Below are positions 1 to 35,184 of a stretch of 64,000 nt of DNA, piece after piece (position 1 is the stretch's first letter; every line of letters begins with the position of its first letter). The translations under genes and the position numbers were made by a program. The notes below the pieces were generated by a model that did not search any database, had not been told where the DNA came from, and saw nothing but the letters and a program-made list of their open reading frames with translations. Source of the DNA: Urophycis tenuis (Eukaryota > Chordata > Actinopteri > Gadiformes > Phycidae); the NCBI GenBank assembly GCA_036785325.1, contig JAXIVH010000012.1, forward strand, positions 2,522,832 to 2,586,831, read 5' to 3'.

Positions 1-752
1 GGGGAGTCACCCAGGACCTGGACGCTCGACCTTGGGTTAGTTCCCGGAGGAAGTCACCATGCCAGATGCGTGCCAGGTGTAGTGACGTCACAGCTGTGCT
101 CTTCATCTTCCAGCAGGTGGGAAAGGCGCGAGCTCAGGCTGTCGGCCACGTGCACGTCTGCACACAAAGCCGCCGCGACCCCGGGACCAACGGGGTTCTA
201 ACGGGGTCCTAACGGGGTCCTAACGGGGTTCTAACGGGGTCCTAACGGGGTCCTAACGACACGCCAGACCCCCAGACCTCGTCTCCAACAGACCCCCGCC
301 CCCCTACTGGACTACTTTGATCAGAGGAGAGGCAGCAGTGGGATTGACAGCTCCCTGGCCTCTCCCCGGTTCGCTCCGTTCTGCGGGGCCTCGCCCCGGT
401 TCGCTCCGTTCTGCGGGGCCCCGGAGCAAGGGCCCAGAGAGCGGAGCGCCAGAACTCCGGAACCACTCCTCCAGGTGTCAAGCCAGCAGCCAGACCAGTG
501 GGAGGAGAACACAGACTGTAGCCCCCCACACACACAAACTCCGCCATCACTCCGCCAGGGACCTGGAGCTCCTCTCCGGGTCCTGGGCAGCACAGACCCG
601 GGACCCATGTCCCCGGGTGAATACCACGGTAGTAACGTTAAAGAGGGTCCATCCGCACCGCAGGGATGCTGCGGGGGGAGGGGGGGGGGGGGCGTGCATC
701 CTCCACGCGCAGCTCCAGAACCCCGAGAACCGGGAGGGGGGTCGGGTCTTAC
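1..752 (-). other. Intron of the drebrin-family gene
   Basis: No coding exon is recognisable. It holds a short tandem repeat at about 189-258 (CGGGGTCCTAA-type units, about six copies), a 30-bp duplication at about 363-421, and a G run near 675-690. Confidence 0.5.
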
Positions 753-835
753 CAGTCGGTGTCCGAGGCCTCGTCGATGACGTCCTGGTAGGCCGTGAGG
801 AGAGCCAGTCGGTTCTTGCCGAGATTCACCGCCAT
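753..835 (-). CDS. dbn1: Drebrin-family protein, first coding exon (partial gene)
   Basis: The minus-strand ATG is at 835-833 and the exon ends at 753 before GTAAGA, giving 27 codons plus two bases. The peptide begins MAVNLGKNRLALLTAYQDVI and ends near DEASDTDW. This fits the start of the actin-depolymerising-factor homology domain of drebrin and drebrin-like proteins, which bind F-actin. The KNRLALLTAY stretch looks closer to drebrin (RLELLAAYEEVI) than to drebrin-like proteins, which have NGPAL there, so dbn1 is preferred. The rest of the gene lies beyond the left edge; 1-752 would be its first coding intron and shows no further drebrin exon. The gene is divergent from the SLAIN-like gene. 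Family is fairly sure; the paralogue is not. Confidence 0.65.
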
Positions 836-902
836 GCTGCCGACACTGCAGCGGACCAGAGGGAGGACAGACACGAGTGAGGACTGCGGATTTGCAGAGT
901 GG

Positions 903-972
903 AGAGGAGGAGACGGTCGGAGGAGGAGGAGGAGGAGGAGGAGGAGGAGAGAGGGAGAGAGGGAGAGAGAGC
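903..972 (+). repeat. (GGA)n/GA-rich purine tract upstream of the drebrin ATG
   Basis: A GGAGGA tract followed by GAGAGGGAGA. It lies in the presumed 5' UTR or promoter of the drebrin-family gene. Open reading frames through it are low-complexity artefacts. Confidence 0.8.
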
Positions 973-1443
973 CGCTGACTGGTAGAGACAAAGGACGGTT
1001 GCTGCGGTAGCTGGGTCCTAAAGCCGCCTGGTCCTCGAGGCTGAGAGAGGGTTATACATTGTAGCGTTATCCCGGTCTACTATCATGCGATTTCCGGTAT
1101 CGTGTATCCAGTGAGCTCACAGTCACCTACGACAGTCAACATGTCCTTACAAGATTAAAAACATGACAAATAGAAGAAAACAACAACAAATTAAGGAGAA
1201 TACATATTGCCCTTTGACCAAACATTTTTGGGAGGCAATATCATGTAACGGAAACGAATACCAAAAGTCCCGCCCTCTATTTGCTAAACCAATACACCTG
1301 GAAGTTACGCCATGAAGCTAATTTGGAGCAGCGCCGTCGTGTTCTAACACAGCGATCCTATTGGTGTAGAGCAGGGCTTCCCTCATCAGGCCCACCTGTG
1401 AGCTAGTTTACCTCCATGTATTATAACATGTTGTTCATCAGGC

Positions 1444-1444
<1 letters not shown>

Positions 1445-1480
<36 letters not shown>
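1445..1480 (+). repeat. (GT)n microsatellite
   Basis: Uninterrupted GT dinucleotides in the divergent intergenic region. Confidence 0.95.
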
Positions 1481-1483
<3 letters not shown>

Positions 1484-1523
1484 CTTCTTGTGGGAGAGAT
1501 ATAGGGCAACTAAAGTAGACAGA

Positions 1524-1932
1524 GTAGAGCACTCATAGAGGCAGAGTGAGGTAGGGAGAGGCAGAGTGAGGTAAAGAGAGGCAGAGTGAGGTAGGGAGAG
1601 GTAGAGTGAGGTGAAGAGAGGCAGAGTGAGGTAAAGAGAGGCAGAGTAAGGTAGGGAGAGGTATAGTGAGGTAGGGAGAGGCAGAGTGAGGTGAAGAGAG
1701 GCAGAGTGAGGTAGGGAGAGGCAGAGTGAGGTAAAGAGAGGCAGAGTGAGGTGAAGAGAGGCAGAGTGAGGTGAAGAGAGGCAGAGTGAGGTAGGGAGAG
1801 GCAGAGTGAGGTGAAGAGAGGCAGAGTGAGGTAGGGAGAGGCAGAGTGAGGTGAAGAGAGGCAGAGTGAGGTAGGGAGAGGCAGAGTGAGGTAAAGAGAG
1901 GCAGAGTGAGGTAGGGAGAGGCAGAGTGAGGT
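1524..1932 (+). repeat. Minisatellite, 20-bp unit
   Basis: Tandem copies of GAGGCAGAGTGAGGTAGGGA with the variants GTGAAGA and GTAAAGA. About 20 copies by length. No gene is seen. Confidence 0.95.
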
Positions 1933-2423
1933 CACCAAGAAGTGAGGCCTGCCTACTGAGGAAGGTACTGACTCCTAGCTATAGAGAGGTACAGACTCAT
2001 AGCTATATGTCGGTCCCTCTCTCTATAACTGTGGAGAAAGAATCATAGTCTGGCTATAGAGAAATGTTACATTCAGATGATTTTCCCATAAAGCTCTTGT
2101 GGATTGAAATCCGATGACTGAGCTGTCCCTGGGGAGACACCCGGACGCCCCTGTCCTCTGCCGCCCCCTGGGGGTGGGAGGCCTGTCTCACTAGAACCTG
2201 GTGTTCTCCAGAGAACCAGGCACCGCGCAGCAGACCTCCTCACATGGGCTCAGAACCAACAGAAGTCCATGCGTATCAGTGCTATAAGATCAACCAGGTT
2301 GAAAAGGACTTGATTTACTACATGAGGCTTGATGACCAAAGCCCATGTTTCAGAGTCTCTGTTTCTGTGTGAATGAAAGACACCACTATAATGGTGTCAC
2401 TGAGGCAGCGGGAACGACTTAGT

Positions 2424-2425
<2 letters not shown>

Positions 2426-2508
<83 letters not shown>
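2426..2508 (+). repeat. (AC)n microsatellite
   Basis: About 40 uninterrupted AC dinucleotides, 240 bp before the first SLAIN-like coding exon. Confidence 0.97.
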
Positions 2509-2510
<2 letters not shown>

Positions 2511-2745
2511 CTTCTAAACTAGCTCTTATTTTTAGCATCATGTCGTCTGCTAATCCTCTGAGCTCCTGATGTCTCCTTAAGAGTCCCAAGCTGCTCAGAT
2601 CCAAACAGCTGCTGCATCTCTGGGTCAGGAGAGCAGAGGCTCACGGTCTGGAGCTCCAGAGAGACAAACACAGACCAGGAGAGACCAGGGGAGACGTGGA
2701 TTTCTCATCAGCAGCTTGCTGCTGTCCCTCGTCCTCCTAGTGGAC

Positions 2746-5700
2746 ATGTCAGTGGTGGTGCCGACGTTGTGGGCGGACCACAGTCGCTGTGATCTGGAGT
2801 TTGAGGACTGGAGCGAAATCTTTGAGAACCAAACGGAGGGTCCGACGATGACCGACTGGAACCAGACTCGAATTGCAGAACCTGAGTTGAGCCACACCTT
2901 CACACTACCTCCTAGTGAGGATGAGGAGCACAATGAGGAGGACGAGGATGGAGGCATCACTGCAGAAACTAGAAGCCACCCGATACCGTACCAGCTGGTC
3001 TGGATGGAGGAGGGAAGCGATGCTTTGACCCCTGACAACCACCAGGGTGGTCCTCCACACCTGACCGCGGGGGGCGTCTCGGAGCTGGAAGAGGTCAGCT
3101 CCGAAGATCCGGAGGAACCAGGAACCCTGGACACTCTAGAGGTCCTGGAGGTGGAGGAGGAGATCCAGGACGATACCCGATGGTAAGGACGTCTGATAGT
3201 GAGGTGACTACTCACTAGTCACCTCACTATCAGAACACTCTCTTTACTCACTAGTCACCTCACTATCAGAACACTCTCTTTACTCACTAAAGAGAGTGTT
3301 CTGATAGTGAGGTGACTAGTGAGTAAAGAGAGTGTTCTGATAGTGAGGTGACTAGTGAGTAAAGAGAGTGTTCTGATAGTGAGGTGACTAGTGAGTAAAG
3401 AGAGTGTTCTGATAGTGAGGTGACTAGTGAGTAAAGAGAGTGTTCTGATAGTGAGGTGACTTATGAGTAAAGAGTCACTAGTGACAAGGGAGTAAAGAGT
3501 CCCTATTGACCAGGGAGTAAAGAGTCACTAGTGACTAGTGAGTAAAGAGTGTTTTCTTCTCCAGGCTTTATGAGTCTCCCCAGCAACCGTGGGACCAGGA
3601 GGGGGACCCCAGGGAGTCGGCTCTGAGCTGGTCTAGACGCCTCCTGGACCACCCTAGTCCTGACATGGAGGCAGCCTGTAGAGTCCTGAACAACATCCTG
3701 GACAAAAGTAAGACAAATCAGTCAACGTTCTGAGTAGACCTGTCAGTGTTGCACAGACAGGAAACAGGAAGCAAAGCACAACGGTTCAGGAACAGAAAGT
3801 CCTAAATGTTTGGTATCTTGGGGTCTTCAGAGTCCAGAGCGGTACACATCTCGTCCACCAGGGGGAGCGAAAGAGTGGGTCCAAGGGGGGCTGCCTATGG
3901 CCGGACCACGCCTCAAACACCCCAACAAGGGGCCACAACAAGTCCCTCCAATGACTGGAGCGCATGTAAGACCTGCTGCAGACCCCCTCCACAATGGGGG
4001 GGGGGGGGGGGGTCTGTCTGTGTTGTGGCTCAATAGTGATCTTGCTCTACATACAACCTTTGATGAACTCTATGATCTAATATCCATCCTTTGAACTGCT
4101 GATGACCCAATGTCAATGTGGTCTCAGCCCATAGCAGGGAGGACTGGGGGAGCTTGGACTACAGACTTGAAGATAACAGATCCCAGGAGTCCAAACTAAC
4201 GGACAACAGATCCCAAGACCTGACAGAGCTCCGGGTGTTGGCCCAAGAGCAGGAGACCAGTGAGTAGCTAGTCATCCCATCAGAGATAATCCAGAGGGAT
4301 TATATATTCCATAGATTATCATTCCAATATTCCATAGATCATTACTCTATTACTCCATGAATTCCTCTTCCGATATTGCCCTGATCATTCCATCGATGAA
4401 TGCTCTGTTAACACATAGTATTTTATCTGTCGGAGGGCATAACAATATTTTAGCCTTCTTCGGACCTGTGAGTCCTGAATGTCAGTGGAAGGTGCCTCAT
4501 TGTGTTCCTCGTTCCTGTGGCTTCCCTACCTGTCCTGCTGCTCTAACGGCATAAAGAAGTCTTGACTGATGACATCATCCTGTCAGGTCTGCACGGGGAG
4601 CCCTCCCAGTGCTGGTCTCAGTGGGCCGCACTGGGACCAGCACTGGGGGACATCACTAACCTGGACCCAGATCCCCTCGGCAGCACCTGGGGGCCCCCAG
4701 TCACCTCCCCCTGGAGGGTGTCTCCCTACTTGGGACCCTCAGCCAATCGCAGCCTTCCCCAGCTGAGGAAGCTCCAACATAGAGTCACTGAATACAAGCT
4801 GCTGACGCTCCTTCAGAGTAAAGGTATGCAAAGCTCATTCAGAGTAAGCGTACGCACCCCCTCAGTAACTCAGGACAAGCTTCTTCAGTACACAGCTCTA
4901 TACTCTCCTTCAGAGTAAAGGTACACAGCAAACTGACTCCTACAAGGGACGGTTGAAATATGAAGATGAAGAATTAGAATGGTTACAGATAATACAGGTT
5001 ACAAGTTACAGATTTGCACCTCATCATCCAGATATTGGAAAAGATGTTCAGTAAGTGTGCGCTCCCGCAGAAGCAGCCGTTACCCCTGGCAACAGAGGCC
5101 CCGCCCCCCTGCTGAGGACCAGTCTGCGCTCCCTGCAGGCTGCCAGGAAGAGCCGCAGCCTGGAAAGCACCTACCCTGGCCCCGCCCACTATGGCCCCGC
5201 CCACTATGGCCCCGCACACAATGGCTCCGCCCACTATGGCCCCATCCACGCTGACCATATCGACCCTGACGACACCCCCCCACGCCTGGCTCCTCTCCTC
5301 AGATCCAGGCCTCAATCAGGTAGTCAGTATCATTTACATCATGTACCATCCTAACCAGTATAGACCTCATGTCAGTACCATCCTACCCAGTACAGTATAG
5401 AGGACATGTTAAAATCAAACTAACATGTACAGCATACAGGACGTGATAACACACTAACCTGTACTGTATACAGTAACACATGTTGGTCACATACTACCCT
5501 GTACAGTATTCAGTGACACGTTAGTAACATACTAGCCTGTACAGTATTCAGTGACATGTTAGTAACATACTAGCCTGTACAGTATTCAGTGACATGTTAG
5601 TAACATACTACCCTGTACAGTATTCAGTGACATGTTAGTAACATACTAGCCTGTACAGTATTCATTGACATGTTAGTAACATACTAGCCTGTACAGTATT

Positions 5701-6162
5701 CAGTGACATGTTAGTAACATACTAGCCTGTACAGTATTCAGTGACATGTTAGTAACATACTAGCCTGTACAGTATTCAGTGACATGTTAGTAACATACTA
5801 GCCTGTACAGTATTCAGTGACATGTTAGTAACATACTAGCCTGTACAGTATTCAGTGACATGTTAGTAACATACTAGCCTGTACAGTATTCAGTGACATG
5901 TTAGTCACATAGCAGCTGTCCCTTCTCAGATGTGTCTCCTGCCCAGCGGGGGTCCACCGTCCGGTCTGCCTCCCCGGCCAGTGCCACAGCCTGGCCTGCC
6001 CTCCAGCGGGCCAGCAAGGCCACGCCCTCAGGAGCACCTCCCCCCGCTGGCCGCGGTCCTCCTGGGGGTCGACCTGGCGCTCCGTGCGCCAGTAGAGCCG
6101 GCCCCCCGCTTACTGGGGCCCCCCGCTGGTCCCACAGGGCTGGAACAGGGGGCCGTAGTTAG
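2746..6162 (+). CDS. SLAIN-motif family protein, six coding exons
   Basis: Exons: 2746-3182, 3565-3707, 4128-4259, 4587-4823, 5071-5319, 5930-6162 (stop TAG 6160-6162), 476 aa. SLAIN proteins bind microtubule plus ends with EB1 and ch-TOG. Exon 1 (residues 1-145) is acidic and ends in the tryptophan of WLYESP. Exon 2 has SWSRRLLDHPSPDMEAACRV, matching the WCRxVLDxPSPxMExA signature of SLAIN1/2. Exon 3 has DLTELRVLAQEQE, matching DLTDVQVLARMQEES. Exon 4 has RSLPQLRKLQHRVTEYKLL. Exon 5 has SLRSLQAARKSRSLES followed by AHYGP repeats. Exon 6 is Pro/Gly/Ala-rich. No SxIP motif is obvious. It is shorter than the recalled SLAIN1/2 (about 570-580 aa). The ATG at 2746 is the first in frame; the frame is open back to 2581, so an upstream exon is possible. 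Frame and splicing are good; the paralogue is unresolved. Confidence 0.78.
3190..3545. repeat. Minisatellite with internal inversion (long palindrome)
   Basis: Intron 1 of the SLAIN-like gene. A unit of about 36 bp (TGATAGTGAGGTGACTAGTG followed by AGTAAAGAGAGTGTTC) occurs in one orientation from about 3213 to 3285 and in the opposite orientation from about 3289 to 3475, meeting at CTTTACTCACTAAAG. The arms are near-perfect inverted repeats of about 70 bp. Confidence 0.9.
3996..4012 (+). repeat. Poly-G run of 17
   Basis: Homopolymer in intron 2 of the SLAIN-like gene. No coding content in 3708-4127. Confidence 0.9.
5168..5250 (+). repeat. Coding 15-bp tandem repeat (AHYGP)
   Basis: Five copies of a CCCGCCCACTATGGC-type unit within exon 5 of the SLAIN-like gene. 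They encode AHYGP repeats and keep the frame because the unit is five codons. Confidence 0.85.
5440..5908 (+). repeat. Minisatellite, 38-bp unit
   Basis: Copies built from GACATGTTAGTAACATACTA plus GCCTGTACAGTATTCAGT fill intron 5 of the SLAIN-like gene (5320-5929). Copies at the left end are more diverged. Confidence 0.95.
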
Positions 6163-6316
6163 GAGGTGGGTTAGAGGATTCACTGCATATATTGGGTCAA
6201 ATGCTTGAAACATCGCCAGCAAGAAACAACCTGTTAACAACCTGCAGTGCTAACACTAAACACTGTACAGTTTGTAGACCATTAACACTAGAAACTTAGT
6301 TCAAACTGTTAACTCA

Positions 6317-6322
6317 AATAAA
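6317..6322 (+). terminator. Probable polyadenylation signal of the SLAIN-like gene
   Basis: AATAAA about 155 bases after the TAG at 6160-6162, the first such hexamer downstream on the plus strand. Position supports the assignment. Confidence 0.5.
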
Positions 6323-6407
6323 CGGTGATGTAGCTCCATCAGACCTCAACTTATGCTTTAGTTCCTGCAATGGATAAAGAGTCTCAAACGTTGACCCAAG
6401 TTCACAT

Positions 6408-6413
6408 TTTATT
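6408..6413 (-). terminator. Probable polyadenylation signal of taf1
   Basis: AATAAA on the minus strand, about 390 bases past the taf1 stop. The two convergent genes thus end within about 100 bases of each other. A short repeat (AGCTAAAGATGCTGTGTACA) at 6484-6558 lies in the taf1 3' UTR. Confidence 0.5.
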
Positions 6414-6801
6414 ACATTTGAGATACAAAGAGCAGAAATGTTAAATGAGTCGAGTGTTCACTTAAAGTAGAGAAGATGCTAACCTAGCTAAAGATGCTAT
6501 GTACAACTAGCTAAAGATGCTGTGTACAACTAGCTAAAGATGCTGTGTACAACTAGCTTGGAGTCCGAGAGATCGGCTGGTTTCTGGGGGTCCAACATGG
6601 TCAATGTTTTCACGCCATGTTAACGATACACTTCTTCCAAAATAAAATAACAAGGTAAAATATTTGAAATAAAAGTTGAAACTTTACAATGAACTTCCAC
6701 AATGCTTTCTATCAGCTATATTGTCACAAGGACTCAGACTTCCAGAAGAGAGAACAGAACAGGGTTCCTTTGAGGCTGGTCAGGCAGGGACACCGGCAGC
6801 T

Positions 6802-31243
<24,442 letters not shown>

Positions 31244-31639
31244 CTACGGGTCGTTCCTTTTTAGAATTGGTTCTTAAGAGGCTAACATTTAGTGTTGACT
31301 ATTACATCTTGGAGTTTAGAAAGCGCTATTGTGCATTGAAAGAGCAATACAATAAAGTGTAAACTGTGGCATTACGGTTCCTAAGGTAGCCTAGTAATAG
31401 TAATTAGTAAGTAACTAGTAGTAACCTGAGGTAACACTGCTCTGTGTGATGACTGGTTTCTACATAGAACAAACAACTACACGAAATCTGGCCAATTTAC
31501 AGACATCGAATTAGAGAAATATATTCCATCTCAAACTGCTTTAGGAAACACTGTGCCATTACCGTTTCCCTCCTAAAATGTATCTCCTATCGTTAGTGTA
31601 TTACATGTAACTCATCTGAGGTACCAGGGTCTGGTACTA

Positions 31640-31756
31640 GGACGACCTCACAGGGCTCCTGGGTCTGAACCATGAAAGTGGTATTATGAGGACCTCACAG
31701 GGCTCCTGGGTCTGAACCATGAAAGTGGTATTATGAGGACCTCACAGGGCTCAGTC
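31640..31756 (+). repeat. Tandem duplication upstream of taf1
   Basis: Copies of GACCTCACAGGGCTCCTGGG with TCTGAACCATGAAAGTGGTA TTATGA, plus a third partial copy. No coding sequence in 31244-32000. Confidence 0.85.
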
Positions 31757-31780
31757 CTGGGTTCGGAGCAGGTCACTCAC

Positions 31781-31900
31781 CTCGGAGGGTTAGTGTTGGT
31801 AGGCTCAGCCTCGCTACATCCCAGGCGCTGCCCTAACCCTCAGCTGGAACACTGCCTCGGTCCGGCCTCTCCACCCGCACTACACAGGCAATAGGACGCT
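31781..31900 (-). promoter_or_regulatory. taf1: Possible taf1 non-coding first exon and promoter
   Basis: On the minus strand ACCCTCCGAG|GTGAGTGACC at 31781/31780 is a good donor, and the coding start at 31243 is preceded directly by TAG, so an untranslated exon spliced onto the ATG is plausible. The exon's 5' end is not visible; the limit given is nominal. Confidence 0.35.
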
Positions 31901-32097
31901 TGTTCTGCTGTGTTCTAATAATCACGAGTGGTCATATCACTGTGTTGGGCAGTGGGCTACAACAGAACTTCCAGTGCTAGCATTGCTAACTAGCCAACAG
32001 AAGACCCGGATGTGCAGTGCGCAACTTCGCGTCAGTGGTGCGTTCAAGAACACTCTGTAAATATGAACGACACATCGTGAACGCAAAATTATATACC

Positions 32098-32098
32098 G

Positions 32099-32172
<74 letters not shown>
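32098..32172 (+). repeat. (TA)n(CA)n compound microsatellite
   Basis: TATATA run followed by ACAC run in the spacer between taf1 and fam76b. 32173-32600 shows AT-rich sequence with no feature. Confidence 0.95.
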
Positions 32173-32174
<2 letters not shown>

Positions 32175-32609
32175 TATTTACTCTATATTTAGTGTATATA
32201 TTCCCTATATTCTATAAAATTGTATATAATTTTCATGGATAACATGGACAACATGAATATCAATACATTTTAGGATGTTGCTTTGGGCCAAGCCGGAGAG
32301 TAAGACTCATTTCCATACAGGACAGTTTAAATGTATGAATATTGCCCTTTAATGATGTCATGGTAAATCCACATCACGATAAGCTTGGATGTGATTATAA
32401 CCTCCAAGGCTACTTGAACTGAAAAATCATTCTGCATCATGGTGACTTAACTGATGTCTGGCAATGGTCTCAAATATGTTATGTAGCCTACTCTCAAACT
32501 CACAGTACAAATATATTTTACAATGAGGGTCTCAGAACAGGTGAGATTTACATGACAACATAAGGTAAATCAACAGTTATATAAACACCTTAGCGTTGTG
32601 AATCGTTGT

Positions 32610-33215
32610 GAATAAGCAGAGAATGTTTCAGCCTGACCTCAACCTGTTGTTAAACTACAAGGTTGTCTTACAGAGGACTTAACCTGAGCTCAACCTGTTG
32701 TGAAACTACAAGGTTGTCTTACAGAGGACTTAACCTGGCCTCAACCTGTTGTTAAACTACAAGGTTGTCTTACAGAGGACTTAACCTGACCTCAACCTGT
32801 TGTTAAACTACAAGGTTGTCTTACAGAGGACTTAACCTGACCTCAACCTGTTGTTAAACTACAAGGTTGTCTTACAGAGGAAGAAGAAAGAAAGAAGAAG
32901 TACTCATTTGATCCCGTGAGGGAAATTTGGTCTTCTGCATTTAACCCAATCGTGAATTAGTGGAATACACTCAGCACACAGTGATGGTGAAGCACACACT
33001 TAAACCCGATGCAGTGAGCTGCCTGCAACAGCGGTGCTCGGGGAGCAGGTTAGGTGCCTTGCTCAAGGGCACTTCAGCCGTTCGCACTGGTCGGGGTTTG
33101 AACCGGCCACCCTCCGGTTACAAATCCAAAGCCCTAACCAGTAGGCCGCGGCTGCTAACCTGACCTCAACCTGTTGTTAAACTACAAGGTTGTTTTACAG
33201 AGGACTTAACCTGAG
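32610..33215 (+). repeat. About 51-bp minisatellite split by a SINE
   Basis: Units with CCTGACCTCAACCTGTTGTT and AAACTACAAGGTTGTCTTAC run from about 32628 to 32879 and resume at about 33156-33215. The SINE at 32880-33155 interrupts a unit within ACAGAGGA..TAACCTG. Confidence 0.9.
32880..33155 (-). mobile_element. tRNA-derived SINE, family A copy 1
   Basis: On the minus strand it starts GCAGCCGCGGCCTACTGGTT AGGGC (A-box-like), continues with a CCGGTTCAAACCCCGACC B box, and ends in a CTT/CTTT-rich tail. The same element recurs at 55088-55444. A typical fish tRNA-SINE; family name not assigned. Confidence 0.8.
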
Positions 33216-33347
33216 CTATGCTTCTTGGTAGGATGAAAAAGACTCAAACAGCCAAAGAACATTTTTGTTTTGATTTTTGTTTCCCAAATCCCAGAAAGCA
33301 TTGCTGAGTGGTCATAAATAAAGACACAAAAGACTCATTGAGCCACT

Positions 33348-33353
33348 TTTAAT
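33348..33353 (-). terminator. fam76b: Possible fam76b polyadenylation signal
   Basis: ATTAAA on the minus strand, about 1.8 kb past the fam76b stop. No AATAAA was noticed on the minus strand between it and the stop. Tentative. Confidence 0.3.
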
Positions 33354-33839
33354 AGTTTTAAAACATTGGGTTTGGAAAAAGAGTATAAAAGTGATCGTGT
33401 GTGACAATATGAAACCAGTTCAAAATGTAAGGTGATGTCTCCTTTAAAAAGTCTCATCCGGACCAGTTGAAACGGCTGTACTCACTAAAACGATACAAGC
33501 AGTAGATTCAAATACAAATGCTGACCCCATATACAGCTTTACAAATGACCCAGTGAGCTCAGAGAAGGGGGTCAACAACAGTCCAATGTACATCAGGGAA
33601 GGCTTCGCTGAGCTCATGAAGGACGGGGATAAAGAAGAGTACAAATTTACATGACAGTCCAAAACCACAACGCTGACCATACAGGGCAGCACATCATGCA
33701 GTGTTACCACGGTTACCCCCGGACCCCAGTCCCACAGAGGACCAGTCCGGACCCTGGCTGTTCTGGGTCCACACAGGGACAGAACCTCTGCTCCTCCTAC
33801 TCGTGGTTCCACAGGTCGCCGGGCTCAGGACCTCCTCCA

Positions 33840-34906
33840 CCGTGGTGATGTTATATAACAGTAGGACCCTACTCTTAAAGCCCCCCTCCAGGGGCCGGCA
33901 GGAGGGAGTGGTGATGTTATATAACAGTAGGACCCTACTCTTAAAGCCCCCCTCCAGGGGCCAGCAGGAGGGAGTGGTGATGTTATATAACAGGACCCCA
34001 CTCTTAAAGCCCCCCTCCAGGGGCCAGCAGGAGGGAGTGGTGATGTTATATAACAGTAGGACCCTACTCTTAAAGCCCCCCTCCAGGGGCCAGCAGGAGG
34101 GAGTGGTGATGTTATATAACAGTAGGACCCTACTCTTAAAGCCCCCCTCCAGGGGCCAGCAGGAGGGAGTGGTGATGTTATATAACAGTAGGACCCTACT
34201 CTTAAAGCCCCCCTCCAGGGGCCAGCAGGAGGGAGTGGTGATGTTATATAACAGTAGGACCCTACTCTTAAAGCCCCCCTCCAGGGGCCAGCAGGAGGGA
34301 GTGGTGATGTTATATAACAGTAGGACCCCCACTCTTAAATCCCCCCTCCAGGGGCCAGCAGGAGGGAGTGGTGATGTTATATAACAGTAGGACCCTACTC
34401 TTAAAGCCCCCCTCCAGGGGCCAGCAGGAGGGAGTGGTGATGTTATATAACAGTAGGACCCTACTCTTAAAGCCCCCCTCCAGGGGCCAGCAGGAGGGAG
34501 TGGTGATGTTATATAACAGTAGGACCCTACTCTTAAAGCCCCCCTCCAGGGGCCGGCAGGAGGGAGTGGTGATGTTATATAACAGTAGGACCCTACTCTT
34601 AAAGCCCCCCTCCAGGGGCCGGCAGGAGGGAGTGGTGATGTTATATAACAGTAGGACCCTACTCTTAAAGCCCCCCTCCAGGGGCCGGCAGGAGGGAGTG
34701 GTGATGTTATATAACAGTAGGACCCTACTCTTAAAGCCCCCCTCCAGGGGCCGGCAGGAGGGAGTGGTGATGTTATATAACAGTAGGACCCTACTCTTAA
34801 AGCCCCCCTCCAGGGGCCAGCAGGAGGGAGTGGTGATGTTATATAACAGTAGGACCCTACTCTTAAAGCCCCCCTCCAGGGGCCGGCAGGAGGGAGTGGT
34901 GATGAA
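33840..34906 (+). repeat. 68-bp minisatellite downstream of fam76b
   Basis: About 16 units of GTGATGTTATATAACAGTAG then GACCCTACTCTTAAAGCCCC then CCTCCAGGGGCCAGCAGGAG. It lies in the long 3' UTR or just beyond. ORFs on both strands are repeat artefacts. Confidence 0.95.
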
Positions 34907-35184
34907 ACAAAGCGAAGGAATACGCTCCAATAAATAACATGAGACCCAGAGACACCAGGAGGATGCTGGGAGATGAAGCCACACCCCCTCCACAGTGTTG
35001 GAGAATAAAAGGAAAGAGACCCTTCACCCCCTCAGACTGCCCGCCAGGGTCCGAGTCCTCAACACTAAACCCAAACATGTCAAACACAGCGTCCGATGAG
35101 CAGGCTCTCCCGGGCCCGTGTGTCTGTAGAAGCGCGGGGCTGAGGATGGCGATGAGCAGAACGCAGGGAGTGGCCGGCGGGTCG

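Larger units (their letters stand above)
836..2745. promoter_or_regulatory. Divergent intergenic region between drebrin-like and SLAIN-like genes
   Basis: The two coding starts are about 1.9 kb apart on opposite strands, so promoters for both should lie here. The interval also carries a (GT)n tract at 1445-1480, a minisatellite at 1524-1932 and a (CA)n tract at 2426-2508. No TATA box or other clear element was identified. Promoter assignment is inferred from gene orientation only. Confidence 0.4.

Noticed and set aside
317..880. 187-codon plus-strand ORF over the drebrin first exon
   Set aside because: Antisense of the drebrin exon and GC-rich intron; low complexity and no family match.
33694..34993. 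Overlapping 190-230 codon ORFs on both strands
   Set aside because: 68-bp repeat artefacts downstream of fam76b.
34863..35087. Minus-strand ORF with a hydrophobic segment as a fam76b C-terminus
   Set aside because: The exon 10 frame stops at TAG 35187-35185 after GSSLP, matching the family C-terminus; the ORF is in another frame.
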